Part shown: positions 39,558 to 49,784 of the stretch, piece by piece
Layout: each line of letters begins with the position of its first letter
Position numbering within the stretch: the stretch's first letter is position 1
Assembly: GCF_016695175.1 (NCBI RefSeq)
Contig: NZ_CP068023.1
Span: 1,999,501-2,063,500, forward strand
Reading direction: 5' to 3'
Length of the DNA stretch: 64,000 nt
Origin: Pseudoalteromonas sp. GCY
GTDB taxonomy: Bacteria > Pseudomonadota > Gammaproteobacteria > Enterobacterales > Alteromonadaceae
The notes under the pieces: model-generated
Databases searched by the model: none
What the model was told of the DNA's origin: nothing
The model's input: the letters and a program-made list of their open reading frames with translations, nothing else
Translations under genes and position numbers: made by a program

Positions 39558-40584
39558 ATCCGAGTGGCAAAGTAGCACGGTTGAGGCTTGGGATGAGGAA
39601 AAAGATCCCATCGTAGTCATCGCTGTGAAGCAAAACTTTGAATACGACGTAAATGGTAATGTGTATCCCGATCCAACTGGAGCGCCTGTTGTACTTGCTG
39701 ATGACTTTGACGGTGAAGGGCTTGAAGCCAGCCTAACCGCCGTTAGCGAAGTTCAGCCCTATAAAACCGGTTTTGAAGTATATGGTGAATTGACCTGCTT
39801 TCCACCAACCGACAAGCAAGCGCGAGTGATTGAAGTAGGACTAAAACTCGGCTGTGACGACAAGGTATTTGTTGATAAATTACTGCGAGTTACTGGTGAG
39901 CGTGTGTGGAAGCGGTCTCTATTTGGACCTGTGGCGAGCGATCCACAAGTCTTATCGTCCTGTGTATTAAATTACCAACTTGCCTATGGCGGCACAAGTC
40001 CGTCGGATGAAGAACAAGTTTCGACCCAGAATCCCCTTGGTCGTGGTTATAAGCTCAAAAATAAAGAAGCGAAAGGCCAGCCATTGCCACAAGTGGAGTA
40101 TGCTAATCAGGTATTAAAAAAGCCTAGTCACGACACTGCGGTTGCAAGCTTTGCAGCGCTCCCACCATTTTGGTCGCCAAGGGTGGATAAACTTCCTGAG
40201 GTTGACGAAGCCCATGCTTTAGCGGGCAAGTTCCCATTTAAAGAAGCAGTCCCCGCTGCGCATTATCAAGTCGCACCGCAAGACCAACAAACTCCAAACC
40301 CATTTAGTGATGGCTGGTGGATTGACATGATGGGCTTGACGCCTGATTTGCCTTATGGACAAAGCTTAAAACTGGCGTTACCAAGAGCTGTGCCTCGTTG
40401 TCGTTTAGTTAATGGCCCAGACGCCACGCCTATTGATATGCAGTGTGATACGCTGGTAATTGACTCGCAAACACAGCAGTTTTCATTAATATGGCGAGGA
40501 AGGGTAAAAAAGAGCCAAACAGGCAGTAACAGTGTGTTCTTAGTAGAAGAGGCGCAAGCGCAAGGAGTGGCACATGCAGTTTGA
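39544..40584 (+). CDS. DUF2169 family T6SS effector adaptor
   Basis: A 346-residue DUF2169-type protein (ITVVIAVKQNFEYD-like start, VLNYQLAYGGTSPSDEE, NPLGRGY, DGWWIDMMGLTPDLPYG). In Agrobacterium a DUF2169 protein acts as an adaptor/chaperone for loading a PAAR-linked effector. Here it overlaps genes on both sides (14 and 11 bases) within the run ending in DUF4150 and the large effector, so the same role is inferred. Confidence 0.85.
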   Translation: MLVNESEWQSSTVEAWDEEKDPIVVIAVKQNFEYDVNGNVYPDPTGAPVVLADDFDGEGLEASLTAVSEVQPYKTGFEVYGELTCFPPTDKQARVIEVGLKLGCDDKVFVDKLLRVTGERVWKRSLFGPVASDPQVLSSCVLNYQLAYGGTSPSDEEQVSTQNPLGRGYKLKNKEAKGQPLPQVEYANQVLKKPSHDTAVASFAALPPFWSPRVDKLPEVDEAHALAGKFPFKEAVPAAHYQVAPQDQQTPNPFSDGWWIDMMGLTPDLPYGQSLKLALPRAVPRCRLVNGPDATPIDMQCDTLVIDSQTQQFSLIWRGRVKKSQTGSNSVFLVEEAQAQGVAHAV

Positions 40585-41476
40585 ATTAATCGCGCTAGAA
40601 ACCCCCGCCGGTAACCACCCCAGTGCTTTATATACCGCGGTCGCAAACAACATGCGATTTTGCACGCCAAGCAAAGCCATTGTTAGATACGATAGAAGCC
40701 TCGATGCCCCATATTTGCGCGCACAAATTGAAGACATCTCGGTCACACGACGTAAAGACCGCTGTTTAGCCATTCTAGAATCTTTATTAAGCCAGACTAA
40801 GCAACGGTTTGATGGCAGTGCCAACGCGTGGGATGGCACCATTAATCTAGTTACTGCCAACACAAAAGCAGAAGAGCCATATATAGAGCTGTCCGATATT
40901 AGGATGCTTTGTGACTACCTTGAGTTGAATGTTGACGACATTCAGTTGCATCAAACGCTTGATATTGATTCGCTCTCGCCAAATAGCCTCTATGTATTTG
41001 TAGATAGTTGCGTTGGTTATGATGAAGCGTCAAAGCCAAACTGGGTAGGCAAGCTACAGGTTGTTGGCGGTCCTGAAGGTGTTGTATTAAGTGAAGGCGG
41101 TTGCGTACTGCTTGGTACAAACGCGAGTAAAGATGGATGCCAAATTAAAGCATATCAGGGCGACTTAGGTGAGCTATTAAAAGAGCTGCACGCAGAGATA
41201 AACGAGCCTTATATTTCGACCCGCTTACTCAGTGAGCAGTGGCAAAGAGAGTGGCTTAATGCCAGCCGTGCCTTGTACCAAGAGCATGACGCGTTAATTG
41301 AACTCAACAACACGGCAAATACCATTGGTTATATTGGCGCTGGCCATAATGCAATGGGACTTGCGGTTGCCAGTAGTTATTTACATAACCCGTTAAATCG
41401 CCATATTGACAGAGTGTGGCTGATCACAGAGCAAGAAAAACCACAATTAATCTCAGTAACAAGGAGTGTGTTATGA
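40574..41476 (+). CDS. Thiolase/ketoacyl-synthase-like T6SS accessory protein
   Basis: A 300-residue protein resembling a shortened thiolase-fold protein. The C-terminal NTANTIGYIGAGHNAMGLAVA looks like the GHTGAA-type glycine motif of beta-ketoacyl synthases, and VVLSEGGCVLLGT like their EGA strand. Full enzymes are about 400 residues with a Cys-His-His triad; I cannot find a convincing triad, so it is probably not an enzyme. Such proteins recur beside DUF2169 and DUF4150 genes in T6SS loci. It overlaps both neighbours. Confidence 0.7.
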   Translation: MQFELIALETPAGNHPSALYTAVANNMRFCTPSKAIVRYDRSLDAPYLRAQIEDISVTRRKDRCLAILESLLSQTKQRFDGSANAWDGTINLVTANTKAEEPYIELSDIRMLCDYLELNVDDIQLHQTLDIDSLSPNSLYVFVDSCVGYDEASKPNWVGKLQVVGGPEGVVLSEGGCVLLGTNASKDGCQIKAYQGDLGELLKELHAEINEPYISTRLLSEQWQREWLNASRALYQEHDALIELNNTANTIGYIGAGHNAMGLAVASSYLHNPLNRHIDRVWLITEQEKPQLISVTRSVL

Positions 41477-42495
41477 GCTTTATCGCGGCAGTAAAAGGTA
41501 AAGAACCAGATTCAATTCAGTACGATCAAGATGCAATGTCGGCAACGCTTCGAGTAGGTGGGAGCGTGTCGTGGCGACATAATAATCCTGCATTGTTAAA
41601 GCTTACTATCGCAGCGAAAAATAATGGTGCCATTGGCTGTGTAAATGGGATAGCCGTATTTCCTGACAAAGCCAGCGGTGAAAACGCATTTATAGATGAG
41701 ATTGCGCGCGCTAAATATGGCGATATGATGCTGGGTGAAATGATAACCGAGTTTGCCAGTGACTATATTGTCCCACCGCCCAAGTGGAACGACGAAAAAA
41801 ACGAGCCAGTTTTACCTCATCAGGAACCAGAAACTGGCATGGATATGCACATGCCCATTGACAACCCTCGGGCATTTTTAGATTTGGTTGAGCGCAAAAT
41901 CGGGTGGCAAGCTGGCACTGAGGAACAAATAGAAAAAGATGTAGATAGCGAAGCACAGCAAGTCGGTATCGTAAGCGGCCAAAACGTATTAATTAATGGT
42001 CGCACCGCAGTCCATAAAGACAGTGGTGGCATGCTAAATACCATAGATGTGTGCTGGACTAAGATTGGTAAGATTGTTGTGCCAATTCCTTATAGCAATC
42101 TCGCTAAGTCCGGTGATGCAGCGAGCACGGCAAGCTCGGTAAAAATTAACGGCAACCCTGCAGCCAATATAAAAAGTAACTTTTCAAAAAGCACAGGCGA
42201 TCAGCCCGGCAGAAAAAAAGGTATCGCTAGCGGCACTATAAAAGGCAAAGCCGAATTTATTCTTGGCTCTTTTGATGTGTATATCGAAGGAAAACCCGCC
42301 GTTCGTCAAGGAGATCTTATGATCTCTAACAGTAAAAATACGCCGCCTTCTCCCCTTAATCAACCAGGCGGTGCTACTCCTAGCTCACTGTCAGTGGCAA
42401 AAAGAGATGCAACCCCCGATAAATCAGGAAGTAAAAAGTTAAAAGTAAGCGTATCAGGTAAAGAGTATTACAAGGATGGAGTGAAACTAGGATGA
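41473..42495 (+). CDS. PAAR-like DUF4150 protein with extra N-terminal domain
   Basis: A 340-residue protein. The PAAR-like DUF4150 core spans about residues 160-310 (SGQNVLINGRTAVHKDSGG, KIVVPIPYSN, EGKPAVRQGDLMISNSKNT). It would tip the VgrG needle and carry the effector. The N-terminal 130 residues contain WRHNNPALLKL and GAIGCVNGIAVFPDKASGENA, similar to NNPGN-type domains of phage-like lytic or structural proteins. AAGGAG at 41461-41466 fixes the ATG at 41473; a longer open frame is ignored. It overlaps the effector gene by four bases (ATGA). An N-terminally truncated near-copy lies at 49785. Confidence 0.88.
   Translation: MSFIAAVKGKEPDSIQYDQDAMSATLRVGGSVSWRHNNPALLKLTIAAKNNGAIGCVNGIAVFPDKASGENAFIDEIARAKYGDMMLGEMITEFASDYIVPPPKWNDEKNEPVLPHQEPETGMDMHMPIDNPRAFLDLVERKIGWQAGTEEQIEKDVDSEAQQVGIVSGQNVLINGRTAVHKDSGGMLNTIDVCWTKIGKIVVPIPYSNLAKSGDAASTASSVKINGNPAANIKSNFSKSTGDQPGRKKGIASGTIKGKAEFILGSFDVYIEGKPAVRQGDLMISNSKNTPPSPLNQPGGATPSSLSVAKRDATPDKSGSKKLKVSVSGKEYYKDGVKLG
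41855..42413 (+). repeat. DUF4150 duplicated block, copy A (copy B at 49755-50314)
   Basis: About 560 bases of the DUF4150 gene recur at 49755-50314 with high identity, from the P-I-D-x-x-R-A-F-L segment to the KRDAT segment. Outside these limits the two genes differ completely. Confidence 0.9.
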
Positions 42496-45400
42496 GTGAT
42501 TTTACAGTACCAGACTTAACGAATCTTGAAACCGCTCACAGAGAGCTAGTTTTTGAAGGGCTAGCAAACGACCAAGAGAAAGTGTCTTTGATGGTTGCTG
42601 ATACTAACCCAGATCTTGGCACCTCGGGATACTATAAAATACCACTTGGTACTTCTTCGGCGAATGACACTGCGCAAGATGCAGAAGTGGAGTTGGTCCA
42701 TATTTATCCGTTGAGAATGGGGATAGAGGGAGAAGATCAGCTAAGAGAAGGGTTTATCTATATTTATGTTGACGGCCATTTGTGGCGAGAGCTGGAAGTA
42801 CTTCCAAGGGAAAATGGTGAGGGTGTCGCGTTTAAAGATGTCAATTTAGCCTTTCAAAAAGGTCATAGAGTCATTCGTGTTGCTGAATATTCTTATAAAA
42901 AAGATAACTATGGCACAGCGTGTAGTGTAGATAATACAGAATTGGCACTTGAAATGGTCGACAAAGGTGAGCGAAAAGCCACCACAGAAGAGCTCAGTAC
43001 CATCATCGTCCCAAACAAGTTGTATGGTCAACAGTGTAGTGTAGAAATTGCCTATTCAGAAACTCAATGGAGCTGGAAGCAAATTGAAGCATTTGGCGGT
43101 ATGGCTGAAACGGATCCGCGTTTAAATTATGGACCAAGTGTAAAGCCCGGTCTTAACGGAGACCAAGCGACCAACAGACGTGCCAACAGAATGCAAAAAC
43201 TCGATAAACTGGCAAGTTTTAAGCAGGGTTACGATAATTCGACATTACCCGATCACCTAGTTTTACCTGTTCCAGATATGTCAGGTGTGTATGTACCGGT
43301 ACTAGCCGACAGTGTAGGGTTAGCCCGTGACACCAGCGCCAGGGTTGCGATATATCGCAAGGAGTTGTTAAGCCTTCCCGTAACGTCAATACAACAAGAT
43401 CCTGAATTTAAAGCAGAGTCTAAGACTGAACGTTTCGAACCTAGTCCAAACCAATTGGCAAAGCATTCGTTAGCAACTGCAATTCAGAGCACTTTCTTTC
43501 ACTATCCAAAAGGAATAGAAAAGAAGAAGGCGCTCGGAGTGGAAGTTGATGAAGACGCTGAGGATCTTGCACAGCAGTATCGGGAGTATATAGAAGATAG
43601 CTTCAGCACCACTGAATTTAGAAAATATCTTCACACTGACCGCGCCTTAGAACTTGGTCTATTAATAAACCAATCAAAAGCGAAGCTCTTTGAGATTATT
43701 AGCGACGAGCAAAAAAACAATTCTTTTTATTACTCCATTGAAGACTATGCCTACTACGATGATATACGCCGGTGCTTACTATACGCAGTATGCTCCGATG
43801 TACTCGGCCCAATAAAGGACTTAACCATTACCCTGATCAGTCATTTTGCGGTGTCAGACGATGATTTCAAAAAGTTAGATGAATTGGATGCGAATGACGT
43901 AGGGCAAGAGTGTTGGCTAAAAGTGATGGGGATGCATCCGACTGAAAGGCTAAGATTAATTGAGCTGCTCTATCCTAAAAAGATAAAGGATGAGATGACT
44001 GCGTATGAGTGCCGTCTTAAAGGTTCAAACGACGAATTTGACACGCGCTTTGATCTTACGCTTATGCAAGATAACTTGCAGCCCATGCATGACCAAGACG
44101 CATCATATACAGATGCGGTAATACAAGTACTCCGAAGAGCCTCACAGGCGATGTGGGGATTCTTGGTGATTGGTCTCGAGGTGCCAACTGGATTAAATGC
44201 AGCCCAAGGGCAGGATATCAAATCGGTATACGGAGACCGTAAAGCTAAAGCAGAAACGTTAGCGCTTGATACAAATGCACTAAAAGATGAAAAGGTGGCA
44301 CTAGAGCGCTCTATTGAAGCTAAACAAGCGGAAATTAATGCTTACATTAAAGCGCGTAACCAAATTTTAAATGCGGCTGTTGCAGGAGGGATGAATCCTG
44401 ACTCAGTAGTGGCACAGCTAGACTTACAAATAAAACGCCAAGAGCAAGCATTACGTGATATTAAAAAAACTGCCTCCAATGTGCAATATCAACTAACGAA
44501 TGCAAAGAGAGAGCTTAGTGTATTGTCAAGCTCTATAGAGTATGCAAAATCAGCTAGATTTGAAAACAGTGTCAGAGGGGATCTCTTTGGTCGATTTAAG
44601 CAATTAGTAGATGTTTCGACAAATGGTTTGATAAAAGAGATTAACCTATCAATTGCAGACTATTTAGATGGCAATTTACCTGATGGATTTTTACCTCTGG
44701 ATTTTCAGTCAAAAGCTGAACGAGCATCTAAGCGCCTGAATGAGCTGGAGAAAGCCGCAGAGGCATTTACTGATAGTCATCAGAAGAATCCTGTAGCACA
44801 CCCTTATGTCAGAACTGAGTTAGGTGGAGGACAGATTGTTCAGCAACAGTTAGATCATATTTTGTCTCTAGACGGCACGTTGGGTGAAATTGAAAAAACA
44901 CTGGAGCGACAAAAAATAAAAGCCGAATTTGCACAAAAACGCTTACAGCAAAAAGTATTGGTGTTGGATGCGAGAAAAGTTAAAGGCTTGACCGGTGATA
45001 TAAATTCCGCTGAAGCAAAGATCAGAGACTTATTAAATGACATTGATATACAAGAGTGGCAGTTTGATAGTCTACAAAAGGAAGTTGAGTCATTGGAAAG
45101 ACTCTCAAAGTTTAGTGTAAAACCTCGAACTTACAATATAGCGTTAAATGGGACACTATCTTTTATTGCTGCATTAGAAGTAATTAATTTATACGACACA
45201 ATGACAAATGCTAACGCTAGTGGGCTTGCTAAAGTGTCAGCTGTATTTGACTTTGCCGATATTATGATCAACATCGGTGCGAATGTGGTAGAAAAAAAGG
45301 CAGGGTTACCCACCGCGAAACAGGTTAACGCTATTTTAAGGAATTCAGCGGAACATATATCCCCAATTGGGATGTTAAGAGGAATACTGGTTTTTACTGC

Positions 45401-46301
45401 AAATGCAGTAACATTAATTGCTGCAGCTGTTAGCGCTTATGTTGCGTTTAAGGATGCGATGTTAGAAAAGAAAAGCGGAGATACCGCATTATATTATGCC
45501 AATATGACGATGATGGTGGGCTTTTTGTCACTAACCGCTTCAGCAAGTTTAGTCGCTGCAACACATTTAATTTCCGCCTTAAGTGTTGGCGCTGTCGCAA
45601 CATTTGGCGCTATTGCAAGTGCGCTAGGGTTATTGGGGTTGTTGATTATCTTGATTGGTGCTGGCCTACTACTGATTTTTCATGAGTCTGAAATTGAGGC
45701 TTGGCTAAATGCCTGTCCTTGGAGTAAAAAGCGCCAACAAAAATATAAAGACGATAGCAATAAGTCTTCAGCTATACGGGCGTCAACATGGCAGCAAAAA
45801 ATGGAAAATGCGTTAACCGATTTTTATAGTATGTTGTACTCTCCCTCGATAAATATTCAAAGATTTTTAAGTGTGTTTAAGGTGCAGGTAAGCGCGCCAC
45901 TAACCAATGAATCAGAAGGGTTTTCTGCTCGTTTCTATTGGTCAAAAGAAGGTGATGATAAAATACAAGAGATAAATCATCATCAGTTGGCCAAGCTTAG
46001 CAGTGGTTGGAAGCTATATCCTAATCGAACCGGTTATTACTTTGAGTTCACTGAAGGAAAGCTTTGCGAACTATTAAATCTAGAAGTTGGTAGCTCTATT
46101 GAGTTAATCATAGAAGTAGAAAGCTATCCCAATGGTAAAGGAAGAAAAGTGATAGAAAGTGCAACTAAGTTGTACTCTTTACCAACGGTGGTGACTAAAA
46201 AAGATGATGGTTATTTGATCACTAAAGGGGTTAGATACATAAAAGAACTATCCAGATTAAATCAAAAGTTCAGATTTCCTGAAAGGCCGCCAATTAGATA
46301 G
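42492..46301 (+). CDS. T6SS pore-forming-type effector 1 (VasX-like architecture)
   Basis: A 1269-residue protein. The N-terminal 200 residues (YPLRMG, REGFIYIYVDGHLWREL, VEIAYSETQWSWKQI) form a loading domain shared with effector 2 at 50457. A long helical/coiled-coil body spans about 580-875. Hydrophobic segments follow at about 881-905, 957-988 and 1000-1062, the last with a long Ala/Gly/Leu stretch typical of colicin-like membrane insertion. A 170-residue soluble tail ends the protein. This layout, with a membrane immunity protein next door, matches VasX-type toxins that permeabilise the target inner membrane. Specific family membership is inferred, not searched. Confidence 0.8.
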   Translation: MSDFTVPDLTNLETAHRELVFEGLANDQEKVSLMVADTNPDLGTSGYYKIPLGTSSANDTAQDAEVELVHIYPLRMGIEGEDQLREGFIYIYVDGHLWRELEVLPRENGEGVAFKDVNLAFQKGHRVIRVAEYSYKKDNYGTACSVDNTELALEMVDKGERKATTEELSTIIVPNKLYGQQCSVEIAYSETQWSWKQIEAFGGMAETDPRLNYGPSVKPGLNGDQATNRRANRMQKLDKLASFKQGYDNSTLPDHLVLPVPDMSGVYVPVLADSVGLARDTSARVAIYRKELLSLPVTSIQQDPEFKAESKTERFEPSPNQLAKHSLATAIQSTFFHYPKGIEKKKALGVEVDEDAEDLAQQYREYIEDSFSTTEFRKYLHTDRALELGLLINQSKAKLFEIISDEQKNNSFYYSIEDYAYYDDIRRCLLYAVCSDVLGPIKDLTITLISHFAVSDDDFKKLDELDANDVGQECWLKVMGMHPTERLRLIELLYPKKIKDEMTAYECRLKGSNDEFDTRFDLTLMQDNLQPMHDQDASYTDAVIQVLRRASQAMWGFLVIGLEVPTGLNAAQGQDIKSVYGDRKAKAETLALDTNALKDEKVALERSIEAKQAEINAYIKARNQILNAAVAGGMNPDSVVAQLDLQIKRQEQALRDIKKTASNVQYQLTNAKRELSVLSSSIEYAKSARFENSVRGDLFGRFKQLVDVSTNGLIKEINLSIADYLDGNLPDGFLPLDFQSKAERASKRLNELEKAAEAFTDSHQKNPVAHPYVRTELGGGQIVQQQLDHILSLDGTLGEIEKTLERQKIKAEFAQKRLQQKVLVLDARKVKGLTGDINSAEAKIRDLLNDIDIQEWQFDSLQKEVESLERLSKFSVKPRTYNIALNGTLSFIAALEVINLYDTMTNANASGLAKVSAVFDFADIMINIGANVVEKKAGLPTAKQVNAILRNSAEHISPIGMLRGILVFTANAVTLIAAAVSAYVAFKDAMLEKKSGDTALYYANMTMMVGFLSLTASASLVAATHLISALSVGAVATFGAIASALGLLGLLIILIGAGLLLIFHESEIEAWLNACPWSKKRQQKYKDDSNKSSAIRASTWQQKMENALTDFYSMLYSPSINIQRFLSVFKVQVSAPLTNESEGFSARFYWSKEGDDKIQEINHHQLAKLSSGWKLYPNRTGYYFEFTEGKLCELLNLEVGSSIELIIEVESYPNGKGRKVIESATKLYSLPTVVTKKDDGYLITKGVRYIKELSRLNQKFRFPERPPIR

Positions 46302-46315
46302 AAGGAAACGAAGTA
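45777..46315 (+). repeat. Effector-tail duplicated block, copy A (copy B at 55627-56165)
   Basis: About 540 bases covering the last 172 codons of effector 1 and the spacer to the immunity gene recur at 55627-56165 with few differences. Homology then continues through the immunity genes. Confidence 0.9.
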
Positions 46316-47271
46316 TGAAAAAGATTGAAGATATGACTCAAGCAGAGTTAGATGAATACCTAGAGGAAAGAGCAAAAGAAAGAGAACGATATTATCGAGA
46401 AGAAGCTACCGAAGAAGAAAAAAGAGAAAGAGCGAAGAGGCATGCCTATGTAAATCGTAGGTCAGACTATAGACTTAGTGGTGTTTTTTATGAAGAACTA
46501 TCCAAAGATCATCTTCATAACTTAAGCTATGAGGAACGCTTAGCCAAGGCTGAAGAACTAAACGGTTGTAAGTTTAAAGAAGCAAAACCCTGTAAAGACA
46601 GATTTGCGCCGAGAGACGACTTTAGTGGTGTAAGTTACTCTAGTAAATGTGATGGCCAGATTGTTTCTGTACCGCGCTCTCCAGGGCTATGGTCACTTAG
46701 ATTGCTTTCATTGGTATGGGGTCCTTTGGCTGGAATAAGTTTATTAGTAGTTAGTATGACAGACGACAGTATGCCTGCTTGGCATTCATGGTTAGGGCTG
46801 TTTTTACTGACTGCATTCCCTTTAATAATGTACAAATTAGGGAATGCAATTCGTTTTATTGATGCAATAGAGTTTAATCGCCATACCGGTCTGGTAAAAA
46901 CGCCTTACACCTTATTCAGAAAGCCATTTTATATCCCCATAGAAGATCTTGAGTATGTTGTTGGTCCAGAAGTAAAGAACGCACGAGGTAGCGCATCGAT
47001 GCAAACGGGTTACTTAAGTTGTAGAAAATACCCAGAACATTATTGGTTTGGAAATCGTATTGGTATTGCTGGGGGAGGTGATGTTCACGATTGGTCACAA
47101 ATGAATAGGTTTATGGATATTACTCAACCGATTGACGAGTACTATCACAAATCTATGGAGATCCAGTTTAAGAATAACAGGAATGCTCATGGCAACGGCC
47201 CATTTCCAGAGGTGATGAAAAAGTACTTTGATGCAGATGACTGTCAAATTAATCGCATGGAAGTGTGGTAA
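46315..47271 (+). CDS. Membrane immunity protein 1 (DUF6708-like)
   Basis: A 318-residue protein with a charged helical N-terminus, two membrane helices (about 127-150 and 154-178) and a cytosolic C-terminal domain (EFNRHTGLV, WSQMNRFMDITQPI). The two-helix layout and the position 13 bases after the effector gene point to immunity against effector 1. I think it belongs to the DUF6708 proteins. Three further copies or remnants lie downstream, at 47323, 48794 and 56165. Confidence 0.75.
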   Translation: MKKIEDMTQAELDEYLEERAKERERYYREEATEEEKRERAKRHAYVNRRSDYRLSGVFYEELSKDHLHNLSYEERLAKAEELNGCKFKEAKPCKDRFAPRDDFSGVSYSSKCDGQIVSVPRSPGLWSLRLLSLVWGPLAGISLLVVSMTDDSMPAWHSWLGLFLLTAFPLIMYKLGNAIRFIDAIEFNRHTGLVKTPYTLFRKPFYIPIEDLEYVVGPEVKNARGSASMQTGYLSCRKYPEHYWFGNRIGIAGGGDVHDWSQMNRFMDITQPIDEYYHKSMEIQFKNNRNAHGNGPFPEVMKKYFDADDCQINRMEVW

Positions 47272-47322
47272 GCGGTTAATCACTACAGATGCTTTATAGT
47301 AGTCAGCTAAAAGGAGTTGGTG

Positions 47323-47465
47323 ATGAAAAAGATTGAAGAGATGACTGAAGAAGAGCTAGATAGCTATTTGGCAAATAAAGCGAAGGAAAGAGAACGATAT
47401 TACCGAGAAGAAGCAACTGAAGAAGAAAAAGAAAAGAAAGCACAAAGAGATGCATACTTGGCTAG
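47323..47465 (+). pseudogene. Immunity gene copy 2, 5' remnant
   Basis: A ribosome-binding site and start codon like those of the other copies, then about 48 codons (MKKIEEMTEEELDSYLAN...) homologous to the start of the immunity genes, ending abruptly at the left end of an IS3-family element. On the far side of the IS only the last codons (D-V-W-stop, 48731-48743) and the normal downstream spacer remain. About 800 bases of the gene are missing, so the insertion was accompanied by a deletion. Confidence 0.85.
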
Positions 47466-47473
47466 TGTAGTGG

Positions 47474-48654
<1,181 letters not shown>

Positions 48655-48793
48655 TTTTTCACCCAAATTTGTATGCAAATAGCATAACATTTCTTTCTTA
48701 ATGGGTGGCCAAATTAACTATGCCACTACAGGATGTGTGGTAGGGGTTAATCATTACAAGTGCTTTATGGTAGTCAACTAAAAGGAATTGGTG

Positions 48794-49750
48794 ATGAAAA
48801 AGATTGAAGAGATGACTCAAGAAGAGCGGGATATTTATTTAATAGAAAGGGCTAAAGAAAGAAACAGAAAATACCGCGAAGAAGCTACCGAAGAAGAAAA
48901 AGAAGACTTTGCAAAAACTGACGCATATATAGATAGAGAAACAGGTTACCGTCTTAGCGGTATTTTTTATGAAGAACTACCAAAAGATCATCTTCATAAC
49001 TTAAGCTATGAGGAACGCTTAAGCAAGGCTGAAGAACTAAACGGTTGTAAATTTAAAGAAGCAAAATCCTGTAAAGACAGATTTGCGCCGAGAGACGACT
49101 TTAGTGGTGTAAGTTACTCGAGTAAATGTGATGGCCAGATTGTTTCTGTACCGCGCTCTCCAGGGCTATGGTCACTTAGATTGCTTTCATTGGTATGGGG
49201 TCCTTTGGCTGGAATAAGTTTATTAGTAGTTAGTATGACAGACGATAGTATGCCAGCTTGGCATTCATGGTTAGGGCTGTTTTTACTGACTGCATTCCCT
49301 TTAATAATGTACAAATTAGGGAATGCAATTCGTATTGTGGATGCAATCGAGTTTAACCGTCATACCGGACTGGTAAGAACGCCTTACACCTTATTCAGAA
49401 AGCCATTTTATATCCCCATAGAAGATCTTGAGTATGTTGTTGGTCCAGAAGTAAAGAACGCACGAGGTAGCGCATCGATGCAAACGGGTTACTTAAGTTG
49501 TAGAAAATACCCAGAACATTATTGGTTTGGAAATCGTATTGGTATTGCGGGAGGTGGCGATGCTCACGATTGGTCACAAATGAATAGATTTATGGATATT
49601 ACTCAACCAATTGACGAGTACTATCACAAATCTATGGAGATCCAGTTTAAGAATAACAGGAATGCTCACGGCAATGGCCCATTTCCAGAAGTGATGAAAA
49701 AGTACTTTGATGCAGATGATTGCCAAATAAACCGTTGGAAGGTGTGGTAG
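48794..49750 (+). CDS. Membrane immunity protein, copy 3 (mosaic)
   Basis: A 318-residue homologue of the immunity protein at 46315. The first 95 residues match copy 4 at 56165 almost exactly (MKKIEEMTQEERDIYLIE), while the membrane region (SLRLLSLVWGPLAGISLLV) is identical to copy 1. This indicates recombination between paralogues. The ATG at 48794 follows the same GGAATTGGTG-type leader as the other copies. It ends five bases before the junction with the truncated DUF4150 gene. It may protect against effector 1 or a lost variant. Confidence 0.75.
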   Translation: MKKIEEMTQEERDIYLIERAKERNRKYREEATEEEKEDFAKTDAYIDRETGYRLSGIFYEELPKDHLHNLSYEERLSKAEELNGCKFKEAKSCKDRFAPRDDFSGVSYSSKCDGQIVSVPRSPGLWSLRLLSLVWGPLAGISLLVVSMTDDSMPAWHSWLGLFLLTAFPLIMYKLGNAIRIVDAIEFNRHTGLVRTPYTLFRKPFYIPIEDLEYVVGPEVKNARGSASMQTGYLSCRKYPEHYWFGNRIGIAGGGDAHDWSQMNRFMDITQPIDEYYHKSMEIQFKNNRNAHGNGPFPEVMKKYFDADDCQINRWKVW

Positions 49751-49784
49751 AAAGCCAATTGATGACGCCAGAGCGTTTTTAAAC

